Assembly (NCBI RefSeq): GCF_000316195.1
Contig: NZ_JH994111.1
Span: forward strand, 766,885 to 830,884
Reading direction: 5' to 3'
Length of the DNA: 64,000 nt
Source of the DNA: Brachyspira hampsonii 30446
GTDB lineage: Bacteria; Spirochaetota; Brachyspiria; Brachyspirales; Brachyspiraceae
The notes under the pieces are model-generated. The model was not told the DNA's origin and did no database searches. It saw only the letters and a list, made by a program, of their open reading frames with translations. Position numbers and translations under genes: made by a program. Positions within the stretch are counted from its first letter, which is position 1, and each line of letters opens with the position of its first letter. Below, piece by piece: positions 1 through 9,581 of this stretch.

Positions 1-42
1 GTTTTTGAATACTATAAAATCCAAATATAAAAATTGTGAGCC

Positions 43-75
43 TATAGCAAAGTCATTTGCTATATATTTTTAGCG
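43..75 (+). terminator. Candidate rho-independent terminator
   Basis: A perfect 9-bp stem (TATAGCAAA at 43-51, TTTGCTATA at 56-64) with a GTCA loop is followed by TATTTTT on the plus strand. It would end a plus-strand gene lying left of the window. It also sits just beyond the end of the minus-strand TPR gene. Confidence 0.55.
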
Positions 76-102
76 AACAATTTTTATTAGCAATAATAAG
101 TA

Positions 103-1992
103 TTAATACATAAGTTCTTTTTTGCTGAGTACCTGTCTTAAACCGTCTTTAGCCTGAGAATTTCCGCTGTCATAGCTTAAAGCATTTCTATAACTTTCTT
201 CAGCATTATCAAGCTCATTCATTCTGTAATAACATTTACCCAAAACTAAATTAATATCAAACATATCCCTTTTTGATGATGCCAAATTTAAAGCTTCATT
301 ATATGCATATATAGCTTCATTGTATTGAAGTCTTCTATAAGAAAATGAACCGTAAAGCATGTAATTTTCAACACTAGGAGACATCTCTACTAATTGTCTG
401 TAATAGGCAGAAGCATCATTATAAGAGCGTATTTCTTCCATCATTGTAGCCAATGTTATCCAAGCATTTTCTCTTACCAATGTAGTATTATTTTCATCAT
501 TAGCAGCTATTAGTAATGATTCTTTTGATTTTTCATAATTCTTAGTTTTATAATAAAGCATTCCTGCTCTGTATATACTTTCTCTGTCTTTAGGGTATTT
601 AGAAAGAGTGTAATTATAATAATTTAATGCCTCATTATTATTACCTATACTTTCATAATAAATAGCTAATGTTCTGCTAGGGAAGGCATTTCCAACATCT
701 TCTGCAATAGAGTCTTTTAATAATTTTATTCCTTTATCAGAGTTTCCATAGTATAATTCTAATTCTCCAAGTCTAGGCATAAATATTGCATTATTAGTTT
801 CTATGCTGTATATTTCCTGATAGTATCTTAAAGATGAGATAAAATCTTTTTGTCTGTATGTGATATCTCCAAGTCTTTCCAATGCAGTTTTATATAAATC
901 ATCTTTATTATCAGCCATTATAATTTTTTTATAATTTGATTCTGATTCTTTTAACATACTTCCTTTGTAGTATGCATTAGCAAGCAAACCTATAGCTTCA
1001 TAAGTATTGGTATAATCTTTCATTTTTACCAATTTTAAATAATATTTTATAGCCCTGTCATAAGCATTTTCTTTTTCATATAATTCACCCAATGCAAGTA
1101 TTGTATCCACATCATTAGGATTTTGTTCTAATATCTGCTCATATACTTTTTTTATGCCGTCATAATCTTCAACCTGCTCATATATTTTCACAAGTCTTTT
1201 TATAGAGTCTGGTTTTGTATCTGAATTAGCCAAACTTTTCAAATACATTTCTATAGCACTGTCAGTATCTCCGGATATTACATATATATCACCTAATATT
1301 GTAGCAGCCTTATCAGCATATTCTCCTTTGCTTCTTCTCACTAATTTAGTTAAAGTATCATAAGCAACACTTTGGAAGCCTTCATTAAGTGCTATTAATC
1401 CTACATAAAATAAAGCCTCATCATTTTCTTCTAAATTTAAAACTCTCTCATAATATCCTTTAGCCAAACGAGGCAGATCTCTTTCCATATAAAATCTTCC
1501 CAATGTGAGCAGGCTAGGTATATAATTGCTGTTTATTGATAATGAAGTTTCTAATGATACTAAAGCTTCATCATACATTTCTTTTTTGAGATATGATATT
1601 CCTAAATTATGTTTTAACTGCTCATCTAAATACAATGAATTTGTCATAGTATTAAATACTTTTATAGCATCATCATAATCTTTAGTTTCATTGTATATTT
1701 TTCCTAGAAGTATATTAGCTTCATATTCTTTTTTAGGATCTATTGTGTTTCTTATTTCTTTTTTCAATATGGATTTGGCTTTATTATAATCTTTATTTTT
1801 ATAATATTCTTTAGCCAAAGTATAATCATCTACAATTTGAGAATTTAGTTTTACTTTTCCCTGTATTATTGCTACATTTAAAGATATTATAGCTATTAAA
1901 CCTAATGCCCCTATAGATAATATAAAAACTATCATCTGAATATTTTTATATTTGGCTAATCTTTTATTGTATGTCTTTTTCTTGTATACCAT
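103..1992 (-). CDS. Membrane-anchored TPR-repeat protein
   Basis: The 629-aa protein has a basic N-terminus, one hydrophobic segment at about residues 20-42 (no cleavable site evident), and then about fifteen tetratricopeptide repeats to the C-terminus. The repeats show the usual A/Y/A spacing, for example YYERVLNLEENDEALFYVG. TPR arrays are protein-protein scaffolds, and the topology predicts a periplasm-facing repeat domain anchored in the inner membrane. The ATG overlaps the 3' end of nusB by 29 nt, so the two are probably cotranscribed and translationally coupled. The partner cannot be told from sequence. Confidence 0.85.
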   Translation of the reverse strand: MVYKKKTYNKRLAKYKNIQMIVFILSIGALGLIAIISLNVAIIQGKVKLNSQIVDDYTLAKEYYKNKDYNKAKSILKKEIRNTIDPKKEYEANILLGKIYNETKDYDDAIKVFNTMTNSLYLDEQLKHNLGISYLKKEMYDEALVSLETSLSINSNYIPSLLTLGRFYMERDLPRLAKGYYERVLNLEENDEALFYVGLIALNEGFQSVAYDTLTKLVRRSKGEYADKAATILGDIYVISGDTDSAIEMYLKSLANSDTKPDSIKRLVKIYEQVEDYDGIKKVYEQILEQNPNDVDTILALGELYEKENAYDRAIKYYLKLVKMKDYTNTYEAIGLLANAYYKGSMLKESESNYKKIIMADNKDDLYKTALERLGDITYRQKDFISSLRYYQEIYSIETNNAIFMPRLGELELYYGNSDKGIKLLKDSIAEDVGNAFPSRTLAIYYESIGNNNEALNYYNYTLSKYPKDRESIYRAGMLYYKTKNYEKSKESLLIAANDENNTTLVRENAWITLATMMEEIRSYNDASAYYRQLVEMSPSVENYMLYGSFSYRRLQYNEAIYAYNEALNLASSKRDMFDINLVLGKCYYRMNELDNAEESYRNALSYDSGNSQAKDGLRQVLSKKELMY

Positions 1993-2509
1993 CTAAAATC
2001 CCATTTACAAATTTATAAGAATCTTTATCGCTAAAAATTTTAGAAATTTCTACAGCCTCATCTATTACTACAGATTTAGGTATATCTTTCAAAAATATTA
2101 GCGAATATATTGACATTCTAATAATTGATTTATCTACATATTGTATTCTTTTTATATCCCAATTATTAGAATATTTTTCTATTAAATTATCTATTCTTTC
2201 TAAATTATTTATAGTTCCTTCTACCAAAGTTCTAGTGAATGCAAATATATTTTGAGGTATTTTTTTATCATAATCAAAACTAAGTATTTCATCTATATTT
2301 TCTTTTCTATCATTAATTTCATAGGAATATAATGACATAACAGCATATATTCTAGCCTGTCTTCTTGCTCCGTAAGATGATAAATCCAAATCTTTGATAT
2401 TTTCTTTATTTTTAGATTTTATTATCATTTTTTTCTTAACAGCTTTTCTAGGGAGAGCTTCAGTATTTTCAATTTCATTATTATTATTTATCTCTTTTTC
2501 TTCAGACAT
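1964..2509 (-). CDS. nusB: Transcription antitermination factor NusB
   Basis: The 181-aa protein carries NusB family signatures. These are an N-terminal RRQARIYAVMSLY helix, then VDKSIIRMSIYSLIFLKDIP, VVIDEAVEISK and a terminal KFVNGILD. NusB with NusE binds boxA RNA and supports rRNA antitermination. A Lys/Asn/Glu-rich extension of about 45 residues precedes the fold, which is longer than in typical family members. ATG 2509 is preferred over the in-frame TTG two codons upstream because AGGT lies about 8 nt before it. It is followed by the overlapping TPR gene and preceded by the adk terminator. Confidence 0.92.
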   Translation of the reverse strand: MSEEKEINNNNEIENTEALPRKAVKKKMIIKSKNKENIKDLDLSSYGARRQARIYAVMSLYSYEINDRKENIDEILSFDYDKKIPQNIFAFTRTLVEGTINNLERIDNLIEKYSNNWDIKRIQYVDKSIIRMSIYSLIFLKDIPKSVVIDEAVEISKIFSDKDSYKFVNGILDGIQEKDIQ

Positions 2510-2583
2510 ACACAAACCTGCTGATAATATTTCTTTTTTATATTTTCGGAATATATATCATAAAAATAATTTGCATATAAAAA

Positions 2584-2608
2584 AGGCTATGATTATAAAT
2601 CATAGCCT
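2584..2608 (-). terminator. Terminator of adk
   Basis: A perfect 9-bp inverted repeat (GGCTATGAT / ATCATAGCC, 5-nt loop) has a run of T on the minus strand immediately beyond it. It lies 20 nt after the adk stop and separates adk from nusB. Confidence 0.85.
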
Positions 2609-2628
2609 AAAAATATAATAATTATAAA

Positions 2629-3186
2629 TTATAATACATCTAATTCTTTTTTTATTTTGGCATACACTTCTTCAGGAGTGCCTATACTTTCTATTTTTAT
2701 TATTTTTGCTTTATCTTTATAATAATCTAATACAGGCTTGCTCTGATTTTCAAACACTTTTAATCTGTTTTTAATTGTTTCTTCATTATCATCAGCACGG
2801 CCTCTTTTTAATAATCTTTCTATGATTACCTCTTCTGAAACATATATATCTATTACCGCAGATATTTTATAGTTAAGACTTTCTAATATATTAGATAATT
2901 CTTTAGCTTGTTCTATAGTTCTAGGGAAACCATCAAGCATAAATCCGTTTTTACAGTCATCTTTTTTTATTCTGTCTTTAAGCATATCAATTACTAAACT
3001 GTCAGGCACCAATTCACCTTTATCCATATATGATTTAGCTGTTTTTCCTAATTCTGTACCATTTGAAATATTATCTCTTAACATATCGCCTGTAGCAATA
3101 TGTGATATGTGATAATCTTTTTCTATTAAGGCAGATTGAGTTCCCTTTCCAACTCCGGGAGCTCCTATAAAAATTATATTAAGCAT
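2629..3186 (-). CDS. adk: Adenylate kinase
   Basis: The 185-aa cytoplasmic enzyme catalyses ATP + AMP = 2 ADP. The P-loop GAPGVGKGT spans residues 8-16. The AMP-binding segment [10 protein letters not shown] and the [13 protein letters not shown] motif follow. The lid is the short form ([17 protein letters not shown]) without the Zn-binding insert of long-type enzymes, which fits the length. TTAGGAG precedes the ATG. A sigma-70-type promoter lies upstream and a strong terminator follows, so it is probably a single-gene unit. Confidence 0.97.
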   Translation of the reverse strand: MLNIIFIGAPGVGKGTQSALIEKDYHISHIATGDMLRDNISNGTELGKTAKSYMDKGELVPDSLVIDMLKDRIKKDDCKNGFMLDGFPRTIEQAKELSNILESLNYKISAVIDIYVSEEVIIERLLKRGRADDNEETIKNRLKVFENQSKPVLDYYKDKAKIIKIESIGTPEEVYAKIKKELDVL

Positions 3187-3219
3187 ATTATAACTCCTAA
3201 AATTATATATTATGTTAGT

Positions 3220-3247
3220 AGTATAGTAAATAATAATGTTTTGTCAA
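3220..3247 (-). promoter_or_regulatory. Sigma-70-type promoter of adk
   Basis: On the minus strand TTGACA (3242-3247) and TATACT (3220-3225) are separated by 16 nt. They lie about 34 nt upstream of the adk ATG. Confidence 0.65.
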
Positions 3248-3278
3248 ATATAATTTAGAATTTTATTTATGTAGGAAG

Positions 3279-4877
3279 CTACCACCGCCAGGCATACATG
3301 AGGTTAACTCCGCTGTAATCTGCATTAAATGAAAGTTCCTCAACAGAAAAATTGCTTTCATTTATCCAAAGCATATAATATACTCCGGTAGTTAAAGCAA
3401 AAGCACCTGTTATTACCATTCCAGCTATATATATATTCATCGCTGTATTATAATTATTTAAATTTATAGGCGGTCTGTTAGCGGCATTTTTATATTGATC
3501 ATAATAGTTAACCATAGTAGAATCTAATATTTCCCCAGCATATATATATGTTCCGACTGTGAATATGGCACTTGCTATAGTAAGTCCTAAAAATATTTTT
3601 GTGTTTCTTTCATAATTTTTAAATATTTTGTCAGCTAAAGTAGGTTCATGATATTTTTTCATATTAGGTGTGAGAACTAGAGAGTTCGTACTGTCTACTG
3701 TAAATGTTCCATAATAATCTATATAATTTGTGTTTGTTATTTTTATAGAATATGTTCCGAATCCGAAATATCTATTTATTACATTAGTTGGCGTTTCTTT
3801 TATTCCATTAATAACTACAGAACTTTCTTCTTCTCCGGGTATATTTATCTGAACCCTTGCACTTTCACTTAGTTCTTTTAATTTGAAATTAAGAAGAATG
3901 TTTTCATTGGTTTTTTCAAATGAAAGCATAGTATCTATGGTTTCATAATATTCTTTTTTTATTGTGAATCTGTGATTATTTGTTGTTAATGCCGGCACAT
4001 ATAATGTTTGTCCGCTTTTTCCTATAAATACATCATCTACATATACAAAAGCATCTTCCGGACTTACATCTATTGCTATAACTCCTGTTTTATCTAAGTA
4101 ACTTATTTTGTTTGCTATTTCCAATGCATAATTTGGTATTTGCTCGTCAATCTTTGCTTCCGGTATCGTTATGGAATACGATGTTATTTTTCTATCTTTA
4201 ATATATGCTATGTATGTTACAACATTTATATTTGGTCTATCATATTTTATTGAGCCGAATATAGCTATATCAGAATCTCTAGTGAATATATATTTTTTTA
4301 TATCATCTCCGAAATATTCATAGTAAGTTTTACCTATATCTACTTTTTGGATAAAATCATTGGTGCCTTTTAATATTACATTACTTCCATTATAGTCAAA
4401 TAGCATTTCATTGGTTTCTAAGAAAAAACCTTCAGTATCTGGAGTAATTAATTGAACATTACTTCTTACATCTCCCCAATTAGTATAAGTTGTGGTTTCA
4501 TAATTAGTGATAATAGTTATATTGCTCCCTTCGCTTCTGCTGGTATAAGTTATGTTTGTAAATTTAAATACTTTGTAATCGTATGCTTTTTCAAAATCTA
4601 CAGGAATAATTGTGTAGTTAGTTTCTGACTGAAGTCTTAATGTTTTATTATATTCTATTTGATTTGCAACCGCATCAGCTACTGCGAAGCATAAATAATT
4701 ATAATTTGTATTATCTCCTAAATTAGTATATACAAATATGTCTATTTTTACATTTTCTTCAGTTGTATAATAAGGTCTTACTTTTTCTATTGTAATTGGT
4801 TTTCCGCCGAAAGGGTATAGCGGAATACATAGTAAAACAGCTGCGATTATTAATGTTATAATTTTTTTTATATGCAT
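3279..4877 (-). CDS. Exported PEGA-domain protein of unknown function
   Basis: The 532-aa protein has an N-terminal signal segment (residues 1-25). A long beta-rich region of unknown family follows. Residues of about 265-405 contain two PEGA-like modules (VIAIDVSPEDAFVYVDDVFIG and the INIPGEEESSVVINGIKETP stretch). Two hydrophobic segments lie near the C-terminus (about 427-447 and 487-510). PEGA modules are common in surface and periplasmic proteins and are not enzymatic. AGGT directly abuts the only plausible ATG, an unusually short ribosome-binding-site spacing. It is read divergently from the aminotransferase at 5198. I do not recognise a specific function. Confidence 0.8.
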   Translation of the reverse strand: MHIKKIITLIIAAVLLCIPLYPFGGKPITIEKVRPYYTTEENVKIDIFVYTNLGDNTNYNYLCFAVADAVANQIEYNKTLRLQSETNYTIIPVDFEKAYDYKVFKFTNITYTSRSEGSNITIITNYETTTYTNWGDVRSNVQLITPDTEGFFLETNEMLFDYNGSNVILKGTNDFIQKVDIGKTYYEYFGDDIKKYIFTRDSDIAIFGSIKYDRPNINVVTYIAYIKDRKITSYSITIPEAKIDEQIPNYALEIANKISYLDKTGVIAIDVSPEDAFVYVDDVFIGKSGQTLYVPALTTNNHRFTIKKEYYETIDTMLSFEKTNENILLNFKLKELSESARVQINIPGEEESSVVINGIKETPTNVINRYFGFGTYSIKITNTNYIDYYGTFTVDSTNSLVLTPNMKKYHEPTLADKIFKNYERNTKIFLGLTIASAIFTVGTYIYAGEILDSTMVNYYDQYKNAANRPPINLNNYNTAMNIYIAGMVITGAFALTTGVYYMLWINESNFSVEELSFNADYSGVNLMYAWRW

Positions 4878-5197
4878 ACCTAAAATTCATTTTTTTATTT
4901 TATCGGTCATTTTATATCAAAAAACATCTTTTATCAATATTTTTTAATATTTTATTGACTTACATAAAAAAATAATTTACAGCTATTGTAATTTAATAAT
5001 TATAATACTATTTTTTTCACTTTATAATGTTATTTATATAATTTTAATATAGTTTTTATTCACAGATAATGTTGTATTTAATGATTTTTTTTATTTATTT
5101 ATTAATAATGAAATAAAATATCTTGACAATTTTTAATGTTTCGTATATATTTAATTAGTTAAAAAATTACTATTTATAATAATTACGGAGAGCCATC
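4878..5197. other. Divergent intergenic region, 320 nt
   Basis: This very AT-rich spacer separates the minus-strand PEGA gene from the plus-strand aminotransferase. Besides the promoter noted at 5123 it holds only poly-A/T tracts. On the minus strand ACCGATAA (4900-4907) resembles a sigma-28 -10 box but has no matching -35. No small gene was found. Confidence 0.5.
5123..5151 (+). promoter_or_regulatory. Sigma-70-type promoter of aminotransferase 1
   Basis: TTGACA (5123-5128), a 17-nt spacer and TATATT (5146-5151) lie about 45 nt before the ATG at 5198. The ATG itself is preceded by GGAGAG. Confidence 0.6.
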
Positions 5198-6394
5198 ATG
5201 GATATATCTAAAAGAATTCAGAGATTAAAAGTTTCACCTGTTAGAAAGTTAAATCCTTATGCTGAAGACGCTGTAAAAAGAGGTATAAAAATATATCATC
5301 TTAATGTAGGTCAGCCTGATATAGAAACACCTAAGATATTTTTTGAAGCTATATCTAAATACAGCGGAAAAACTCTTAAATATGAACATTCAAGAGGTAT
5401 GAAGCCGCTTATTAATAAAATTCAAGCATATTATGATAAATTAGGTGCTCATTATGAGGAAGAAGATATAGTAATTACAAGCGGAGGTTCTGAGGCTATA
5501 TCTTTTGCTATGCTTGCTATATTCGATGAGGGTGATGAAATATTAGTATCTGAGCCTTTATATGCGAATTATAAAAGTTTTTATGATGTTTATGATATAA
5601 AATATAATGCGGTAAGAACTTATGCTGAAGACGGTTTCCATCTTCCTAGCCGTGAAGAGATAGAAAAACATATTACTCCTAAAACTAAAGCATTTATGCT
5701 TGCTAATCCTTCTAACCCTACAGGTGTTGTTTATACTCAAAGAGAGTTAGACGATATTGCTTATATTGCTAAGAAATATGATTTATATATTATAAGCGAT
5801 GAGGTATACAGAGAATTTGTATATGGAGATAGAAAAGCTATTAGTTTTTGTACTTATAAAGATTTAGAAGAAAATGTTATTATAATAGATTCTATATCAA
5901 AAAGATTTTCAGCATGCGGAGCTAGAGTGGGCTGTCTTATAAGTAAAAATAAAAAATTGATGACAGCTGTATTTAGAGAATGTCAGGCTAGATTATGTCT
6001 TCCTACATTGGATATGATAGGAGCTGCTGCTTTATATGATTTGCCTGATAACTATTTCGACGAGGCTTTAAAAGAGTACGATCATAGAAGAAAGATCATA
6101 TTTGAAGAGCTTGCTACTATGGAAGGTGTTGTTGCTAAGGAACCTGAAGGTGCTTTTTATGTACTTGCTAAACTTCCTGTAAAAAATGCTGAAAATTTCA
6201 TAATTTGGCTTTTAAAAGATTTCAATATTAATGGAGAGACTATAATGTTCGCGCCGGGCGAAGGTTTTTATGCCACTGAGGGATTAGGAAGAGATGAAGT
6301 GAGAATCTCTTATGCATTAGATGCGAATGATTTGAGAAAATCTATGCATATACTTAGAGAAGCGTTGATTAAGTATAGGGAAATAGATAAATAA
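5198..6394 (+). CDS. Class I/II PLP-dependent aminotransferase, copy 1
   Basis: The 398-aa fold-type I aminotransferase of the AspC/AlaT-like group has HLNVGQPDIETP at the N-terminus and a PSNPTG loop (171-176). DEVY spans 201-204, and the PLP-binding Lys235 lies in SISKRFSACGAR. Family members transfer amino groups between amino acids and 2-oxo acids; substrate cannot be assigned from sequence. A terminator follows at 6421, and a close paralogue starts 160 nt downstream, so this is a tandem duplication with separate transcription units. Confidence 0.9.
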   Translation: MDISKRIQRLKVSPVRKLNPYAEDAVKRGIKIYHLNVGQPDIETPKIFFEAISKYSGKTLKYEHSRGMKPLINKIQAYYDKLGAHYEEEDIVITSGGSEAISFAMLAIFDEGDEILVSEPLYANYKSFYDVYDIKYNAVRTYAEDGFHLPSREEIEKHITPKTKAFMLANPSNPTGVVYTQRELDDIAYIAKKYDLYIISDEVYREFVYGDRKAISFCTYKDLEENVIIIDSISKRFSACGARVGCLISKNKKLMTAVFRECQARLCLPTLDMIGAAALYDLPDNYFDEALKEYDHRRKIIFEELATMEGVVAKEPEGAFYVLAKLPVKNAENFIIWLLKDFNINGETIMFAPGEGFYATEGLGRDEVRISYALDANDLRKSMHILREALIKYREIDK

Positions 6395-6420
6395 TAGTCT
6401 TATGAATATGAAGAGAATTA

Positions 6421-6459
6421 AAAGGGGCTGTAATTTATCTTATAGCTCCTTTATTTTTT
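6421..6459 (+). terminator. Terminator after aminotransferase 1
   Basis: AAAGGGGCT pairs imperfectly with AGCTCCTTT (stem at 6421-6452), followed by ATTTTTTT. It separates the two aminotransferase paralogues. Confidence 0.8.
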
Positions 6460-6556
6460 TATATAGCATATATTAAAATATTACTTATTATTAATAAATA
6501 ATTTTTTATATTATTAAAATTTTATTTATTATGTATATAACAAATTGGAGTTTATC

Positions 6557-7756
6557 ATGTATCTATCTAAAAGAGTACAGCAGCTTAAAGCTTCGCCTAT
6601 AAGAAGATTAAATATTTATGCTGAAGAAGCTGCAAAAAGAGGAATAAAAATACATCATCTTAATATAGGGCAGCCTGATATAGAGACGCCTAGTGTATTT
6701 TTTAATGCCATTGCTAATTGCAATATGAAAACAGTTAAATATGAACATTCAAGAGGAACAAAAGAACTCATAAGAAAAATTCAGGCATATTATAAAAGAT
6801 TAGGACTTCATTATGAGGAAGATGAAATAATAATAACCAATGGAGGAAGCGAGGCGATACTTCTGAGTTTGATTGCAATATTTGATGAAGGCGATGAGAT
6901 GCTAGTGGCAGAACCTTATTATGCTAATTACAATAGCTTTTATGATATACTTAATATAAAAAGGAATATTATTAGAACTTATGCTGAAGATGGATTTCAT
7001 TTGCCGAGCCGTGATATAATAGAAAAAAGTATTACAAAAAAAACTAAGGGGTATTTATTTTCAAACCCTTCCAATCCTACGGGGGTTGTATCTACAAAAA
7101 GGGAATTAGATGATATTGCATATTTGGCTAAAAAACATGATTTTTTTGTTATAAGTGATGAAGTATATAGAGAATTTGTTTATGGGGATAAAAAGGCTAT
7201 AAGTTTTGGAAGTTACAATGATATAGCGGAGAATGTTATTCTAATAGATTCTATATCGAAAAGATTTTCTGCATGCGGAGCTAGGATAGGGTGTATAATT
7301 AGTAAGAATAAGGAATTTATGGAGGCTATTTTTAAAGAATGTCAGGCTAGATTATCAGTACCTACGCTTGAAATGATAGGGGCATCTGCTTTATACGATC
7401 TGCCTGCGGATTATTTTGAATCTTCAAGAAAAGAATATGATAGCAGAAGAAAGATTCTTTTTGAGGAGCTTACAAAAATGGATGGGGTGTTTATGAGAGA
7501 GCCTGAGGGGGCTTTTTATGTTCTTGCTAAACTTCCTGTTAAGGATGCTGAGGATTTTGCTATTTGGCTTCTTAAAGATTTTAATATTGATAATGAAACT
7601 GTGATGTTTGCTCCTGCTGAAGGTTTTTATGCTACTGAAGGACTTGGAAAGAATGAGGTAAGAATGTGTTATGTAATTGATTCAAAAGATTTGAAAAAGG
7701 CTATGAGAATTCTAAAAGAGGGTTTGATTAAATATAAAAGAGAAGTAGAGAAGTAA
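6557..7756 (+). CDS. Class I/II PLP-dependent aminotransferase, copy 2
   Basis: The 399-aa paralogue of the preceding gene keeps every catalytic block: HLNIGQPDIETP, SNPTGV, DEVYREF and the PLP lysine in SISKRFSACGAR. It is colinear with copy 1 over its full length, with most differences in the middle third. ATG 6557 is chosen because TTGGAG sits at the right distance; the in-frame TTG at 6545 would be inside that ribosome-binding site. Retention of all active-site residues argues that it is functional. Divergence may reflect a different substrate or simply dosage. Confidence 0.9.
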   Translation: MYLSKRVQQLKASPIRRLNIYAEEAAKRGIKIHHLNIGQPDIETPSVFFNAIANCNMKTVKYEHSRGTKELIRKIQAYYKRLGLHYEEDEIIITNGGSEAILLSLIAIFDEGDEMLVAEPYYANYNSFYDILNIKRNIIRTYAEDGFHLPSRDIIEKSITKKTKGYLFSNPSNPTGVVSTKRELDDIAYLAKKHDFFVISDEVYREFVYGDKKAISFGSYNDIAENVILIDSISKRFSACGARIGCIISKNKEFMEAIFKECQARLSVPTLEMIGASALYDLPADYFESSRKEYDSRRKILFEELTKMDGVFMREPEGAFYVLAKLPVKDAEDFAIWLLKDFNIDNETVMFAPAEGFYATEGLGKNEVRMCYVIDSKDLKKAMRILKEGLIKYKREVEK

Positions 7757-8281
7757 ATAATTATTTTATTTTTAAAAATGATGGGAGAGATTAATTTTAT
7801 ACCCTATTTTTATATTAGAGTTGTTTAAAAACTACTTGAAAATATTATTTATAAAATTGTACGATCTGTTGATTTAGTGTATAAATAGATAGTTATTTAC
7901 CTGACAACTGCTGATGTAAGAATTATTAGTGATGTATACTTTATCTGCACATAGGGTCATACTTACCTAGTATGTGGCACCAACTAGTATTTATCTTTCC
8001 TATGGCCGTAAATTTATATGTTACAATATGGGTAGGCTTTGCATTAATTAATAAATAAAATTAGTTTTAAAATAAGTCTAAAGCTAAGGATTATGCAGCT
8101 TTAATTTATATATTGGAGGCTTGTAATGTATAAATATATTAGAAAATATGAATAAAGTATGTTCTAAAATAATAAATTAATATAATTATTTATGAAAGTT
8201 TAATAAAATATATTTTTACATTTTTTTATATTTTGGTATTATTTTATATAAGTTTTAATTTTTATATAAAAAGGAGTTAAT
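7757..8281. other. Intergenic region between aminotransferase 2 and proC, 525 nt
   Basis: About half of this gap is the degenerate repeat element at 7816-8080. The remaining 200 nt before proC is AT-rich, with no recognisable gene or hairpin terminator. AAAAGGAG immediately upstream of 8282 is the proC ribosome-binding site. Confidence 0.6.
7816..8080. repeat. Degenerate MITE-like element, copy A
   Basis: The left end TAGAGTTGTTTAAAAACTAC and right end TTAGTTTTAAAATAAGTCTA are decayed versions of the terminal inverted repeats of the elements at 22047, 57060 and 60856. Sub-terminal ACTTGAAAATATTATTTATA and AATAAATAAAATTAG match copy B in the same orientation. The 265-bp element has no coding potential, and its interior (TATGTGGCACC and similar) has lost the GC-rich modules. 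It fills most of the 525-nt gap before proC. Confidence 0.75.
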
Positions 8282-9073
8282 ATGATAATAGGATTTATTG
8301 GTGCCGGAGCTATGGGCGGAGCTTTAATAGAAGGCTTTATCAAATCCGGAATAGAGTATACCAATATTGTAGCAAGCGTAAAAACTATGGAAAAGAAAGA
8401 TTATCTTGAAAAGAATCTAGGAATAAAAGTTTATACTGATAATAGAAAAGTAGCCAGCGAAGCAGATGTTTTATTTTTGGCAGTAAAGCCTTATATGATT
8501 CCTGCTGTTGCTGCTGAGATATCATCATCTATTAAGGTTGGTGCTACTATTATAAGTGTGGCTGCTTCTGTATCTAAAAAGGACTTATCCAGATATTTTA
8601 GCGGAAGCAGAATAGTGAGGATAATGCCTAATACTCCTGTTAAAACATGTAATGGTTTTACATCTGTTGTTGAAACAGAAAATAAGGTTGTTGAGAATGG
8701 TGTTGTAGAATTGATGAAAAAAGTAGGAATGGTTAAGGTAATTAAAGAAGAAGAAATACATGCTTATAATGCTATGGCTGGCTGTTCACCTGCTTTTATG
8801 TACATATTAATAGAAGCTATGAGCGATGCAGGAGTTGTTATGGGAATAGACAGAAAAACATCTATAGAAATGGCAGCACAGGTTTTTAAGGGAACAGGAG
8901 CTATGGTATTGGAATCAGGAAAGCACCCTGCTCAATTAAAAGATGGTGTATGCACTCCTGGAGGACTTACTATAAAGGGAGTTGAGGTTTTGGAAGAAAA
9001 GGGACTTAGAAGCGGTATTATAGAAAGTGTTATTGCAAGCTATAATAAATCTATAGAAAGTGAAAAAAAGTAA
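8282..9073 (+). CDS. proC: Pyrroline-5-carboxylate reductase
   Basis: The 263-aa enzyme performs the NAD(P)H-dependent last step of proline synthesis. The Rossmann motif GFIGAGAMGGAL lies at residues 4-15. MPNTPV and the C-terminal family signature CTPGGLTIKGVEVLE are present, as is the GCSPAFMYILIEAM helix of the dimer domain. Length is normal and AAAAGGAG precedes the ATG. proB lies 1.5 kb downstream on the other strand. proA is not in the window. Confidence 0.95.
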   Translation: MIIGFIGAGAMGGALIEGFIKSGIEYTNIVASVKTMEKKDYLEKNLGIKVYTDNRKVASEADVLFLAVKPYMIPAVAAEISSSIKVGATIISVAASVSKKDLSRYFSGSRIVRIMPNTPVKTCNGFTSVVETENKVVENGVVELMKKVGMVKVIKEEEIHAYNAMAGCSPAFMYILIEAMSDAGVVMGIDRKTSIEMAAQVFKGTGAMVLESGKHPAQLKDGVCTPGGLTIKGVEVLEEKGLRSGIIESVIASYNKSIESEKK

Positions 9074-9156
9074 AAATTGTAGTATAAAATGCCGTTTTTT
9101 TATAATCGTTTATTGATAAAAAATATAATTGTAATAATCAAATTAAAAAATTCTAT

Positions 9157-9184
9157 TTGACTTTTTTAACTCAATTATTATAAT
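9157..9184 (+). promoter_or_regulatory. Promoter of the receiver-domain gene
   Basis: TTGACT (9157-9162), a 16-nt spacer and TATAAT (9179-9184). The -10 directly abuts the upstream in-frame ATG at 9185, which therefore cannot be in the transcript. This supports the start at 9212. Confidence 0.65.
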
Positions 9185-9211
9185 ATGAATATAAGATACT
9201 TGGAGAATACT

Positions 9212-9574
9212 ATGGCTAAGAAGACAATTTTAGTTTTAGATGATGAAAAAAGCATTAGAACTCTTTTTGAAGAAGAGTTTAAAGATGAAGGATATGATGT
9301 TGTATCCACAGATAGCGGGGAGGAAGCTTTAGAAATGCTTGATAAAGGTACTCCTCATATTGATCTAATAACTTTAGACATAAAAATGCCTAAAATGGAC
9401 GGCTTGGATTTTTTGGCTAAGGTTAGAGAAAAACATAGAGAATTACCTATCATAATATGTACAGCATATAACAATTACAGACATGAGTTTTCTGTTTGGA
9501 ATGCTGACGGCTATATATTAAAATCAGGAAATCTTACAGAGATTAAAGATAAGATAAAAAGATTAATAGGTTGA
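9212..9574 (+). CDS. CheY-like single-domain response regulator
   Basis: The 120-aa protein is a bare receiver domain without an output domain. The acidic pair is D10-D11 (VLDDEKS) and the predicted phosphoacceptor is Asp56 in TLDIKMPKMDG. The conserved Thr is in IICTAYN and the Lys in LKSGN. The TTGGAG at -6 selects ATG 9212, and the promoter position excludes the upstream ATG. The GalT-like gene begins 8 nt after its stop, so they probably share a transcript. No cognate kinase is adjacent. Confidence 0.9.
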   Translation: MAKKTILVLDDEKSIRTLFEEEFKDEGYDVVSTDSGEEALEMLDKGTPHIDLITLDIKMPKMDGLDFLAKVREKHRELPIIICTAYNNYRHEFSVWNADGYILKSGNLTEIKDKIKRLIG

Positions 9575-9581
9575 TATTTTT

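Noticed and set aside
4900-4907. ACCGATAA on the minus strand upstream of the PEGA gene as a sigma-28 -10 box
   Set aside because: No TAAA at the required 15-nt distance. The -10 alone is not sufficient.
7816-8080. Possible structured RNA or regulatory leader of proC
   Set aside because: Both ends match the MITE terminal repeats in order and orientation, which explains the block better than an RNA gene.
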